DNA of 64,000 nt from Micromonospora sp. C95 (GTDB taxonomy: Bacteria; Actinomycetota; Actinomycetes; Mycobacteriales; Micromonosporaceae), in the NCBI RefSeq assembly GCF_018070465.1, contig NZ_JAGPXT010000002.1, positions 310,001-374,000 of the forward strand, in the 5' to 3' direction. A program made the position numbers and the translations under genes. Shown here one piece after another: positions 43,935-52,376 of the stretch. Position 1 is the first letter of the stretch. The number at the start of each line of letters is the position of its first letter. Under the pieces are notes generated by a model. The model saw only the letters and a list, made by a program, of their open reading frames with translations. It was not told the DNA's origin and searched no databases.

Positions 43935-44197
43935 AAGTCAGGGCCGCCACCCTCGCCGCCACCCGCCTTGCCCGGCTCTCGTCCGCGCGCGGGCCTTCGC
44001 CCGAGGCGTTGCTTCAACGGTGACGCGAGCTGCGCACCGGGGCCATGCCTGGTCACGGCCCTGTCGAGCTGAGAGCACCAACGAATCGCGGTGACCGACC
44101 GTAGACCCGTCAGGCCTCACATCTTCGGCGGCACGGATAGATTTGTCCGGTCGATTCTGGCTCGCATAACCGACGGACAAGCTGGCGAGGAGCGTGA

Positions 44198-44698
44198 ATG
44201 GGCCTCGACCTGAGACGCCGCAGGGGCTCACCGATCGTGGTGGCCGCCGTCGCGATCGTGGTGTTTCTCGCCCTCGGCATGGTGGTGACTGCGGCCATAC
44301 GGGATCGCGGTCCGACCCCCCAGCAGGAGGTCGCCAGCGAGGGCGTACGGATCTCGGTGCCGGCGGGGTGGCCGCGCAATGCCACCAAATGCGGTACGCC
44401 GATGCGCGACACGTACATCGTCGATGTCGATTTGATCGCAGGCTGCGCCGTGCTGCCGACACCTCGCGTCGACTACGCCGAGATACGCCTTGCGAATCTC
44501 GATCTCGACCCGGTGGCCCAGCTCGCCACCGAGACGGGCGACGCTTTCGGCCACCCTGTCCTGCGCGGCGGCGACGCGTTGCCCGATGGCCGGACGCGGC
44601 AGGTGGTGGTGGTTCCCGACCGGCAGGTAGTTCTCGTCGCCGTGTCCAGCAACCCGGCGGTCGCCGAAGCGATCACTGATTCGCTCCGAGTCGACTGA
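44198..44698 (+). CDS. Membrane-anchored hypothetical protein
   Basis: A 166-aa protein: basic start (LRRRRG), one transmembrane helix (IVVAAVAIVVFLALGMVVT), then an extracytoplasmic domain of about 125 residues with two cysteines (KCGTPMRDTY and AGCAVLPTP) that may form a disulfide. I do not recognise a family. GAGGAGCGTGA precedes the ATG. It stands alone between the SDR gene and the broken regulator, in a stretch with slightly lower G+C than the surroundings. Confidence 0.65.
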   Translation: MGLDLRRRRGSPIVVAAVAIVVFLALGMVVTAAIRDRGPTPQQEVASEGVRISVPAGWPRNATKCGTPMRDTYIVDVDLIAGCAVLPTPRVDYAEIRLANLDLDPVAQLATETGDAFGHPVLRGGDALPDGRTRQVVVVPDRQVVLVAVSSNPAVAEAITDSLRVD

Positions 44699-44773
44699 CC
44701 TGCGTCGGCAACGCCACGCCTCGCTTGCCGTCGGTCAACCAGCTCAGGAGGATCGGACCCACACGCGGCCGTT

Positions 44774-45180
44774 GTGCACCACCAGAGGAACGAGATCTTG
44801 GAAAGTTTCCGAGCCGCTAACGGAAACTTTCCAAGATCTTGTGCCAGGAGGAACGGGGGGACTGGCGGGCGCGGCGGCGCATGTCGCAGCAGGTGTTCGC
44901 CGACCCGCTCGGCGCTACGGGACATCGCTGTCGCGCTGCGGATCGATCAGGCGTTGCTGCTCGGCCAGGACAGTCGACCTGCCGACGCGACTACCAGGGT
45001 CGAGGGCGTCGAGCAGATCCGGGCGGCACTGTCCGCGTACGACACTGCTCCAGATCGGCCGGCGGTGCGCGAGGCTGGCGCGGCATCGCGCATGCCTGGA
45101 CCAATTGTCGGCATGCGCCGACGCTCGCCCGGGTCGCTGTCGCGATCGATCTGGTCCCGTGGCAGCTGCGGTAGTCGACA
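44774..45180 (+). pseudogene. Remnant of an XRE-type helix-turn-helix regulator
   Basis: Pieces of one actinobacterial XRE regulator appear in different frames. RARRRMSQQVFADPLG (start of the helix-turn-helix, from about 44868) reads in one frame. ALRDIAVALRIDQALLLGQDS and VEGVEQIRAALSAYDTAPDRP (from about 44918) read in another. The recognition helix between them is missing, so there is at least one frameshift plus a deletion. No intact start or full-length frame exists. The inverted repeat at 44793-44839 lies within its former 5' part. The rest of 44699-45225 shows no other gene. Confidence 0.6.
44793..44839. repeat. Perfect 19-bp inverted repeat containing two GAAANTTTC palindromes
   Basis: AGATCTTGGAAAGTTTCCG (44793-44811) is the exact reverse complement of 44821-44839, with a 9-base loop. 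Each arm also contains its own palindrome, GGAAAGTTTCC and GGAAACTTTCC, matching the GAAANTTTC operator type reported for xylan-degradation genes of streptomycetes. The arms are A/T-rich against the local background. It may be a double operator, a hairpin or an element end. Confidence 0.7.
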
Positions 45181-45225
45181 CGCCGGGCGGTCGATACCTC
45201 TACTGCCGCGCTTCGGCGACGTGGG

Positions 45226-47904
45226 TTACGACGGCGCGTGCTGGGGCTGGAGGCTGGGTGCGGGGGCGAGGAGGCGTTGGCGTTCGGCGGCGACCACTTC
45301 CTGGACGAGTTCGGCCTCGGACAGGTCCACCGCCTCCGGGCTCGCGTCGGCCGTGTCGCTGACCCGGGCGAAGTCGTCGAAGATGCGGCGCTTGTCCGCC
45401 AGCAGTTCCGTGATCCGCTTGTCGACACCATCCTCGGAGAGCAGCCGGTGCACCTGCACTGACTGGACCTGCCCCATCCGGTGCGCCCGGGCGATGGCCT
45501 GGGCCTCGGTGGTGGGTTTCAGCTGAGGTTCACAGATGACGACGACGGAGGCGGACTGGATGTTGAGCCCGACGCCACCGGCCACGATCTGGGCCACCAG
45601 GACGGCACCGTGCCGGGCGGCCGAGAATTCGTCCACCATCCGCTGCCGGTGGTTGGCCGGCACCGAGCCGGTCAGCGGACCGAAGACCGGGCCGGGAAGG
45701 GTACGGGCGACCAGGTCGAGCACCTCCCTGAAATGGGAGAAGACGATGACGCGGCGCTCGTTCTCGGCCGCCTCCCGGACGATCTCGACGAGGCGCTGCA
45801 TCTTTGTCGACTCGGCGGCCTGGAGCATGGCCGCCTGGCGCATCCGCATGAAGTTGCCCCGCTCGACCGCCTCGCGGTAGCGCGTGGTGTCCGCCGGAGA
45901 CAGCGGCAGCCACTCCTCGACCTCGATGAGTTCGGGCAGTTCGTCGAGCACGTCGTCCTGGTTGCGGCGCAGGTACGCCGGTGCGATCTGCCGCCGGAAC
46001 CGCGCGGGTGACAGGTCGGTGGCGTCGACCGTCAGATCGGGGCGTACGTAGGAGGCGAGGTTGCGGAACTCGTCGACCTTGTTCTCCAGTGGCGTACCGG
46101 TGAGCAGGATCGCCCGTTCGGCGCGCCCGACGAGTTCCTTCGTCCTGATCGACCGCTGCGCCTGTGGGTTCTTGACGTAGTGGGCCTCGTCGACCACGAC
46201 GCACGCCAGGTCGGGCAACTCCCGCAGCTCCGACCCCCACCACGCGAGGGTCTCGTAGGTGGTGACCGCCACGCCTCCGTCCCGCCGCCAGGCGCGGGCC
46301 GTGGCATCGCGTCCCGGGCCGTGCACCCGGTGTGGACGCAGCGTCGACTTGCCGCTGATCTCACGAACCCAGTTGGTCACCACGGCCGCCGGGCACACCA
46401 CCAGGAAGTGGCTGCTCCCCCTGCTGTGCAGGTGGGCCAGCACCGCGAGCGCCTCGACGGTCTTGCCGAGGCCCATCTCGTCACCGACGATGACCTTGCG
46501 CTGGACCAGGGCGAAGCGGGCGGCGAAGCTCTGGTAACCGCGCAGGGACGCGGTCAGGTGGGCACCGTCGAGTACCTGGTCGCGTACCGCCTGGATGATC
46601 TCGTCCGGGAGGTCGCCGTGCACCGCGTTCTCGTCGCCGGTGGCGAATCCCAGCTCGGCGAGCATGGCGAAGTAGTCGGCCGGGCGGGTGAGGAAGTCGT
46701 CCCACGGGTCGGCGGGCAGACTCCGCCGGCCGGGCGCGGAAGACCTGACGAGCAGGTCCGCTCGCCGTTTGACGATCTCGATGCTCTCGCCCAGCCCGTC
46801 GGCGGCGAGCCCTCGGGTCGGCACCACCAGGAGGTGGCTGGTCCGGCGGTCGATGGTGCCGCCCAGCGGCGCGAGTTCGGCGGCGCGTTCGAGGTCGGCT
46901 GCCGCGCCTCGGGTACGCCGGTGCGCGTCCCACTCGGCGAGGCACCGCAGCAGGTGGGTGGAGTCCGGGTGGCGGTGCTCGACGTCGATGCGAACCGGTG
47001 TGTCGTCGTGGGTGGTCTGCCGGAGGGTGCGGGCTGCGCCGATCAGGCGGCGCGCCGAGGTCTCCCCGACACCCGGAAGCGACTGAAGCGATGGGCCATG
47101 GTGCAGCACGTCCTGCACCGTGACGATTCCGGCATCGGCCAGCGGCCCGAGGCGGAACCGGTCGCGGGTGACGGTCCGCAGCGCCTCCACCGGCATGTCC
47201 CGCAGGATTCGTTGCACCTCACGTTGTCTGACCTGCTCACCCGCTTCACGTGCCGCCGACCGGTACGCGGCTTCGCCAGCCACGACCTTGTCGATGGCGG
47301 CCAGTGCCGCCGGCAGTCCCGCGAAGACCGACCGGTCCACCAGCTGAGGCTCCGGGCCGGTCGGCTCGGCGAGGAGCGCGAAGCGAAGGGACGGGTCGAG
47401 CAGGTCGCGGAGGCTGTCCCGGACCGGGTCGGGAGGTGCGGTCGGGAGGCCGAGGTACGCCAACCGCTCGGGGCCGCCAGCGGCAGTGATTTCCGCGTGC
47501 CGGTGACGCAGGAACGTCGCGGCGGTGGCCGCTGACTGCTTCCTGGCCGGCCCGGCGAGATAGCGGCGTACGTCGAGCATGGGTGCGAGGTCGCCGACGG
47601 CGCGGGGTGCGTCATCGGTGAGCAGGCGCAGCAGGGCGTCGTCGGCGGCGGTCGTCGCGGGAAGCAGGGCCCGCTGCTGGAGTCGCCGGACGACGTCACG
47701 ATCACTCTCCCGCAACGCGAGCACCCGCCACGCGGCCCGGCCGGAGCGATCGACCACGACGCTACGGTCCCGCATGGCTCCTTCGGTGGCGCCGGCCGCC
47801 TGCTGGACGAGCCGGTGCCGGTCCCGCACATCCTGGGCGAGCCGACCCCACCGCCTGAAGTCCGCCACGAGCCGCCGCAGCTCCGCACGCTCGGCCTTGT
47901 CCAT
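45226..47904 (-). CDS. SNF2-family DEAD/DEAH helicase with N-terminal helix-hairpin-helix
   Basis: Large ATP-dependent DNA translocase of 892 aa. The N-terminal half has no known domain except a helix-hairpin-helix (SLPGVGETSARRLIGAA, about 275-292), a non-specific DNA-binding unit. The SNF2 core spans about 450-860: DEMGLGKT (motif I), VVVDEAHYVKN (II), LLTGTPLEN (III), VAGGVGLNIQSA (V) and IARAHRMGQ (VI). The last motif is characteristic of RapA/SNF2 enzymes. I use the ATG at 47904 (GGGGTG upstream). Two tandem palindromes lie in its upstream region. A role in transcription recycling, repair or phage defence cannot be decided. Confidence 0.9.
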   Translation of the reverse strand: MDKAERAELRRLVADFRRWGRLAQDVRDRHRLVQQAAGATEGAMRDRSVVVDRSGRAAWRVLALRESDRDVVRRLQQRALLPATTAADDALLRLLTDDAPRAVGDLAPMLDVRRYLAGPARKQSAATAATFLRHRHAEITAAGGPERLAYLGLPTAPPDPVRDSLRDLLDPSLRFALLAEPTGPEPQLVDRSVFAGLPAALAAIDKVVAGEAAYRSAAREAGEQVRQREVQRILRDMPVEALRTVTRDRFRLGPLADAGIVTVQDVLHHGPSLQSLPGVGETSARRLIGAARTLRQTTHDDTPVRIDVEHRHPDSTHLLRCLAEWDAHRRTRGAAADLERAAELAPLGGTIDRRTSHLLVVPTRGLAADGLGESIEIVKRRADLLVRSSAPGRRSLPADPWDDFLTRPADYFAMLAELGFATGDENAVHGDLPDEIIQAVRDQVLDGAHLTASLRGYQSFAARFALVQRKVIVGDEMGLGKTVEALAVLAHLHSRGSSHFLVVCPAAVVTNWVREISGKSTLRPHRVHGPGRDATARAWRRDGGVAVTTYETLAWWGSELRELPDLACVVVDEAHYVKNPQAQRSIRTKELVGRAERAILLTGTPLENKVDEFRNLASYVRPDLTVDATDLSPARFRRQIAPAYLRRNQDDVLDELPELIEVEEWLPLSPADTTRYREAVERGNFMRMRQAAMLQAAESTKMQRLVEIVREAAENERRVIVFSHFREVLDLVARTLPGPVFGPLTGSVPANHRQRMVDEFSAARHGAVLVAQIVAGGVGLNIQSASVVVICEPQLKPTTEAQAIARAHRMGQVQSVQVHRLLSEDGVDKRITELLADKRRIFDDFARVSDTADASPEAVDLSEAELVQEVVAAERQRLLAPAPSLQPQHAPS

Positions 47905-48030
47905 CCGCACCCCGGCCCGGTACCCCGCCCCCCACCCGACCATGCCGCATAGCTGACCACGCCGCGCGCCCGCATGCCACCTGCCTCGCCATGCCGCGTC
48001 CCGCACCGGGCGTGCCCGACCTTGAGGCAA

Positions 48031-48088
48031 CAACTTCGCCGATGTTGCTGTCTCGGGCGCCCGTGAGTGGACAACATCGCTGATGTTG
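48031..48088. repeat. Two tandem CAACWTC-N3-GATGTTG palindromes upstream of the SNF2 gene
   Basis: CAACTTCGCCGATGTTG (48031-48047) and CAACATCGCTGATGTTG (48072-48088) are direct copies of a 7-3-7 inverted repeat, 41 bases apart (about four helical turns), both followed by CTG. They lie 127-184 bases before the SNF2 start and just past the dehydrogenase stop. Helical phasing favours a pair of operators. A dispersed genomic repeat is the alternative. Confidence 0.65.
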
Positions 48089-48141
48089 CTGCTTCCTGTT
48101 CCCCGTCGGCCCGCGAGGTTCCCAGGGGTGGCGGGGGACAG

Positions 48142-49128
48142 TCAGGTGATGAGGAGCTTGCGGCCGGTGCCGGCGCGGAACTGGGTCATGGCGTCGGCGT
48201 AGGCGGACAGGGGGAAGCGGTGGCTGATGAAGACCTGCGGGTCCAGCACGCCGGCCGCGAAGAGTTCGGCGGCGCGGTCGAAGCTGTGCAGGACGGCCAT
48301 CGAGCCGGTGACGGTGATCTCCTTGTTGTAGACGCGGTACGGCTCGATCGGCACCCGGGTGGCGTACTCGGAGACGCCGAACTGGAGGAACGTGCCGGCG
48401 GGGGCGACCCGGGTCAGGCCGTCGGCGATGGCCGCCTCGACGCCGGTGCAGTCGACGACCACGTCCCAGCCGCGCGGGCGGTCCAGTTCGTCGGCGTTGG
48501 CGGCGCTCGCCGAACAGCCCAACGCCACGGCCGTGGCGAGGCGGTCGGGGTTCGGGTCGACCACGCTGACGGTTGCCGCACCGCAGCGTTTGGCCAGTTC
48601 CAGCATCATCAGGCCCATGGTGCCGGCACCGTAGATGAGATAGTGGTCGGCCAGCCGGCGGGGCAGCACGTCGAAGCCGCGTACCGCGCAGGAGAGCGGT
48701 TCGATGAGGGCGGCGTCGGCGGGGGCGACGCCGGCGGGCAGCACCACGCAGTTGCGTACCGGGGCGAGCGCGTACTCGGCCGCCCCACCGGAGACGGTGA
48801 CGCCGATGGCGTTCCACCGTTCGCAGAGGTTGCCCCGGGCCCGGCGGCACTGGTAGCACTCGCCGCAGTGCAGCGACGGGTCCACGGCCACCGGGTCACC
48901 GACGCGCACCTCGGTGACGTCCCGCCCCACCGCGACCACGGTGCCGGCGAACTCGTGGCCCGGCACGATCGGGTACGCGGGCGCGAATTCGCCGTCCATG
49001 ATGTGCAGATCGGTGCCGCAGATCCCGCAGCCGGCGACCTGGACCACCACGTCCCGGGGGCCGGGCGTGGGGTCCGGTACCGACTCGACGCTGATCTGGC
49101 CCGGCGTGACGATGACTGCTGCCTTCAC
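48142..49128 (-). CDS. Zinc-dependent alcohol/polyol dehydrogenase (MDR family)
   Basis: Medium-chain dehydrogenase of 328 aa. Catalytic zinc ligands: GCGICGTDLHIMDG (Cys) and GHEFAG (His-Glu). Structural zinc: the Cys cluster HCGECYQCRRARGNLC. NAD fold: IYGAGTMGLMMLELAKRCGA, followed by VVDPN with an acidic residue favouring NAD. The GTG start overlaps the permease stop (GTGA). As the last gene of a CUT1 importer operon with a DeoR regulator it probably oxidises the imported polyol (sorbitol, mannitol or similar), as in Smo-type operons. Confidence 0.9.
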   Translation of the reverse strand: MKAAVIVTPGQISVESVPDPTPGPRDVVVQVAGCGICGTDLHIMDGEFAPAYPIVPGHEFAGTVVAVGRDVTEVRVGDPVAVDPSLHCGECYQCRRARGNLCERWNAIGVTVSGGAAEYALAPVRNCVVLPAGVAPADAALIEPLSCAVRGFDVLPRRLADHYLIYGAGTMGLMMLELAKRCGAATVSVVDPNPDRLATAVALGCSASAANADELDRPRGWDVVVDCTGVEAAIADGLTRVAPAGTFLQFGVSEYATRVPIEPYRVYNKEITVTGSMAVLHSFDRAAELFAAGVLDPQVFISHRFPLSAYADAMTQFRAGTGRKLLIT

Positions 49129-49967
49129 TTGACCGCCCCCATGGAGAGTCCTCGGACGAGTTGTTTCTGGGCGATCCAGCCGGCCAGCACGACCGGTAGC
49201 GACACGATGGTCGCCGCCGCGCAGAGCCGGGCCAGGAACAGCCCCTCGGACGTGATGAAGCCGACCAGGAAGATCGGCGAGGTGCCGGCCCGGGTGGCGG
49301 TCAGGTTGACCGCGAAGAAGAACTCGTTCCAGCTGAAGATGAAGCAGATCAGCGCGGTCGCGGCCAGGCCGGGCGCCACGATCGGTAGCAGGATCCGCCG
49401 GATGGTGACGAGCAGGTCGGCACCGTCCATCGCCGCCGCCTCGATCAGCGCGGCCGGCACCTCCAGCAGGAACGACCGCATCATCCACACCGCGAGCGGA
49501 AGGTTCATGGCGGTGTAGAGCACGATCAGGGTCCAGACGTTGTCAAGCATGCCGAGGTCCTGCACCAGCAGGTAGATCGGCAGCAGCGCGGCGACCACCG
49601 GCAGCATCTTGGTGCTGATGAAGAAGAACAGCACGTCGCGCCAGCGTTCGACCGGCCGGATCGACAGCGCGTACGCCGCCGGGGTGGCCAGCACGAGCAC
49701 CAGCAGGGTGGACAGCACGCTGGCCATCACCGAGTTGAGCAGGTACGGGGTGATGTCCCGGTCGAAGACCTGCCGGTAGCCGTCCAGCACCGGGGTGAAG
49801 AACCAGGACGGCGGGTTGCTGGCGGCGTCGACCTCGCGTTTGAAGCCGGTGAGCACCATCCAGGCCACCGGCAGGAAGAACAACAGGCCGGCCAGCCACG
49901 CCAGCACGGTCCACGCGGCCCCGGTGCGGCCCGCGCTGCGCCGGGCCGGACTCGCGGTACGGGTCAT
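49125..49967 (-). CDS. CUT1 carbohydrate ABC transporter permease (MalG/SmoG type)
   Basis: Inner-membrane permease of 280 aa with six helices. It has the EAA loop LIEAAAMDGADLLVTIRRILLP and the N-terminal TGFKREVDAASNPPSWFF typical of polyol importers. The ATG at 49967 overlaps the preceding permease stop (ATGA). It works with the MalF-type permease and the binding protein; the ATPase must come from elsewhere. Confidence 0.93.
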   Translation of the reverse strand: MTRTASPARRSAGRTGAAWTVLAWLAGLLFFLPVAWMVLTGFKREVDAASNPPSWFFTPVLDGYRQVFDRDITPYLLNSVMASVLSTLLVLVLATPAAYALSIRPVERWRDVLFFFISTKMLPVVAALLPIYLLVQDLGMLDNVWTLIVLYTAMNLPLAVWMMRSFLLEVPAALIEAAAMDGADLLVTIRRILLPIVAPGLAATALICFIFSWNEFFFAVNLTATRAGTSPIFLVGFITSEGLFLARLCAAATIVSLPVVLAGWIAQKQLVRGLSMGAVK

Positions 49968-50896
49968 CGTGCGTCCTCCATCCGGAACAGGCTGGAGATC
50001 ACCCGCAGCGCGAAGGTGGCGACGATGATGGTGCCGATCACCACCACGACGCCGGCCGCGGCGGCCTCGCCGTACTCGAACTTGCGGAAGGTGGTCAGGT
50101 AGATCTCGTACGGCAGGTTGGTGGTGGCCCGACCCGGGCCGCCCTGGGTGATGGTGAAGACCGCGTCGAAGGTCTGCACCAGGTAGATGGAGCCGAGCAG
50201 GGCACCCAGTTCCAGGTAGGGCCGCAGGTAGGGCAGGGTGATCCGGGTGAAGGTCTGCCACGGGCCGGCGCCGTCGACCCGGGCCGCCTCAAGCGTCTCC
50301 AGGGACTGGCTCTGCAGGCCGGCCAGGATGATCAGCATCATGAACGGGGTCCACTGCCAGACCAGCGCGGCGACCACGGAGACCATCGGGTACTGCGACA
50401 CCCAGTCGGTGCTGCCGCCGAGGATGCCGTTGATCAGGCCGTAGGACGGGTTGTAGATGGCGTGTTTCCACAGCAGCGCCGCCGCCATCGGCATCACCAG
50501 GAACGGGGTGATGAGCAGGGTGCGGACGATCCCCCGACCGGGGAACCTGCGGTCGAGCAGGATGGCCAGGCCGAGGCCGAGCAGCACGGAGGCGATCACC
50601 GAGGAGGCGGTGAGCACCACCGTGTTGAGCAGGGCGGCACGCAGTCGACCGTCGGTGAGCACTGTGGCGTAGTTGGCCAGGCCGATGAACTCACGGCTGC
50701 CCGGCCGCAGCGCGTTCCAGCTCTGGGTGGACAGGTAGAGGGTGAACAGGAACGGCAGTTGCGTCACCACGATGGCGAAGACCAGGGCGGGCAGCAGTGG
50801 GGCCCGGCGGGCCCAGCGGTGTCGCCGGTCGGGGCGGGTGGGACGCACGGCGGGGCGCGCTGGGGCGTCCGCACCGGTGGTGCTGGTGGTGGTCAT
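49964..50896 (-). CDS. CUT1 carbohydrate ABC transporter permease (MalF/SmoF type)
   Basis: Permease of 310 aa: basic N-terminus (RPDRRHRWARRAP), then six helices; the EAA loop is LETLEAARVDGAGPWQTFTR, and the periplasmic LYLSTQSWNALRPGS is a polyol/sugar importer feature. The ATG at 50896 gives normal length; longer readings run back through the binding protein. There are 56 bases to the binding-protein stop. Confidence 0.93.
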   Translation of the reverse strand: MTTTSTTGADAPARPAVRPTRPDRRHRWARRAPLLPALVFAIVVTQLPFLFTLYLSTQSWNALRPGSREFIGLANYATVLTDGRLRAALLNTVVLTASSVIASVLLGLGLAILLDRRFPGRGIVRTLLITPFLVMPMAAALLWKHAIYNPSYGLINGILGGSTDWVSQYPMVSVVAALVWQWTPFMMLIILAGLQSQSLETLEAARVDGAGPWQTFTRITLPYLRPYLELGALLGSIYLVQTFDAVFTITQGGPGRATTNLPYEIYLTTFRKFEYGEAAAAGVVVVIGTIIVATFALRVISSLFRMEDAR

Positions 50897-50952
50897 CGTT
50901 CCGCCTCGGGGGCAGGGCCGGGGCCGGCCGGTCGACCGGCCCCGGCGGGCGG

Positions 50953-52320
50953 CTACCGGTGGTTGCTGGCGGCTTCCTCGGCCAACCGCTGGCCGTCGGC
51001 GAGCGCCTGGTCGACGGTGGTCTGGCCGGCGATGGCGGCCGACACCTCCTGCGACACCTTCGTCCCCAGGTCGGCGAACTCGGGGATGCCGACGAACTGC
51101 ACGCCGAGGGCGGGTCGCGGTTGCACCCCGGGGCTTACCGGATCGGCCTCCTGGATCGACTTCAGCGTGATGTCGGCGAACGCCTCGGCGGACTGCCGGT
51201 ACTCGGCGATCTCGTAGGTGGACTGGCGCTTGCCGGCCGGCACCCGGGACCAGCCGAGGGACGAGCCGACCAGCTGCTCGTACTCCTTGCCGGTGGCCCA
51301 GGAGATGAACTTCCAGGCGGCGTCGGCGTTCTTCGTGGTCTTCGGCATGGCCAGGGCCCACGCCCACAGCCAGCCGGACGATTCGGTCTTGTCGACCGGC
51401 GCGTACACGTAGCCGACCTTGCCGGCGACGGTGCTGGCGTTGGGGTCCTCCAGGGTGCCGGCGGCGGAGGTGGCGTCGTACCACATGGCCGCCTTGCCCT
51501 GCCCGAAGGTGTTCAGGCACTCGGTGAAGCCGGACTGCGGCGCGCCGGGCTGGCCGTGTTCGCGCAGCAGGTCGACGTAGAACTTGGTCGCCGCGGTGAA
51601 CTCGGGTGCGTCGACCTTCGGCGTCCAGTCCTGCTCGAACCAGGTGCCGCCGAAGGTGTTCACCACGGTGGTCAGCGGGGCGAACAGCTCGCCCCAGCCG
51701 GGCAGCCCGCGCAGGCAGATGCCGGAGACGCCGGCCGCGTCGTCGTCGAGCTGTTCGGCGAACTCGGCCACCTGCTGCCAGGTCGGCCGCTCCGGCATGG
51801 TCAGGCCCTCGGCGGCGAAGAGTTCCTTGTTGTACATCAGGAACGACGACTCGCCGTAGAACGGGGCGGCGTAGAGCTTGCCGTCGGTGCCGGAGAGCGA
51901 GGCGACCATCGGCTCCAGCAGGTCACCCTTGTCGTACGCGGTGTCGGCGTCCGCGTACGAGCTGAGTTCGTGCAGCCAGTCGTTCTGCGCCCAGATCGGC
52001 GCCTCGTACGCCCCGATCGTCGCCACGTCGTACTGGCCGCCCTGGGTGGCGACGTCCTGGGTGACCCGGTCGCGCAGTTCGTTCTCCGGCAGGATGGTGA
52101 ACCGCACCTCGATCCCGGTGTCCTTGGTGAAGTTGTCGGCGGTGACCTTGGCCAGGTCCTCCATCTGCGGGTTGCCGACCATCAGCACGGTGATGGCCGT
52201 GCCGTCGCTTGAGGAACCGCCGCCCGCTCCGGAACAGGCGGTCGAGACCAACGTGACGGCGAGCGCGACGGCGAGCGCACCGCGCCCACGCCGGCCGCGA
52301 GGAGTTCGTGTTTCAGGCAC
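50953..52320 (-). CDS. CUT1 sugar/polyol-binding lipoprotein (SmoE type)
   Basis: Solute-binding family 1 lipoprotein of 455 aa; lipobox LVSTACS with the Cys at about residue 29 and a Gly/Ser linker. YDVATIGAYEAPIWAQNDWLHELS in parts, PFYGESSFLMYNKELFAAEG and GKAAMWYDATSAAGTLEDPN are typical of the sorbitol/mannitol-binding subgroup. The GTG start is preceded by GGAGGTTCGCT. It is the second gene of the operon, 56 bases after the DeoR regulator. Confidence 0.92.
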   Translation of the reverse strand: MPETRTPRGRRGRGALAVALAVTLVSTACSGAGGGSSSDGTAITVLMVGNPQMEDLAKVTADNFTKDTGIEVRFTILPENELRDRVTQDVATQGGQYDVATIGAYEAPIWAQNDWLHELSSYADADTAYDKGDLLEPMVASLSGTDGKLYAAPFYGESSFLMYNKELFAAEGLTMPERPTWQQVAEFAEQLDDDAAGVSGICLRGLPGWGELFAPLTTVVNTFGGTWFEQDWTPKVDAPEFTAATKFYVDLLREHGQPGAPQSGFTECLNTFGQGKAAMWYDATSAAGTLEDPNASTVAGKVGYVYAPVDKTESSGWLWAWALAMPKTTKNADAAWKFISWATGKEYEQLVGSSLGWSRVPAGKRQSTYEIAEYRQSAEAFADITLKSIQEADPVSPGVQPRPALGVQFVGIPEFADLGTKVSQEVSAAIAGQTTVDQALADGQRLAEEAASNHR

Positions 52321-52376
52321 AGCGAACCTCCATGGTGGTGGGTGATGGTGAGGAAAGGTGGGTCGGCCGACGGCGC

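Noticed and set aside
43931..44023. 30-codon frame after the SDR gene
   Set aside because: No ribosome site and no recognisable sequence; also overlaps other short frames equally well.
44772..45362. Several overlapping plus-strand frames read as intact genes
   Set aside because: Pieces of one regulator appear in different frames with a missing recognition helix, so a broken gene is the better reading.
48031..48088. CRISPR-like repeat pair
   Set aside because: Only two copies, 17 bases long, with a 24-base gap; no array and no cas genes.
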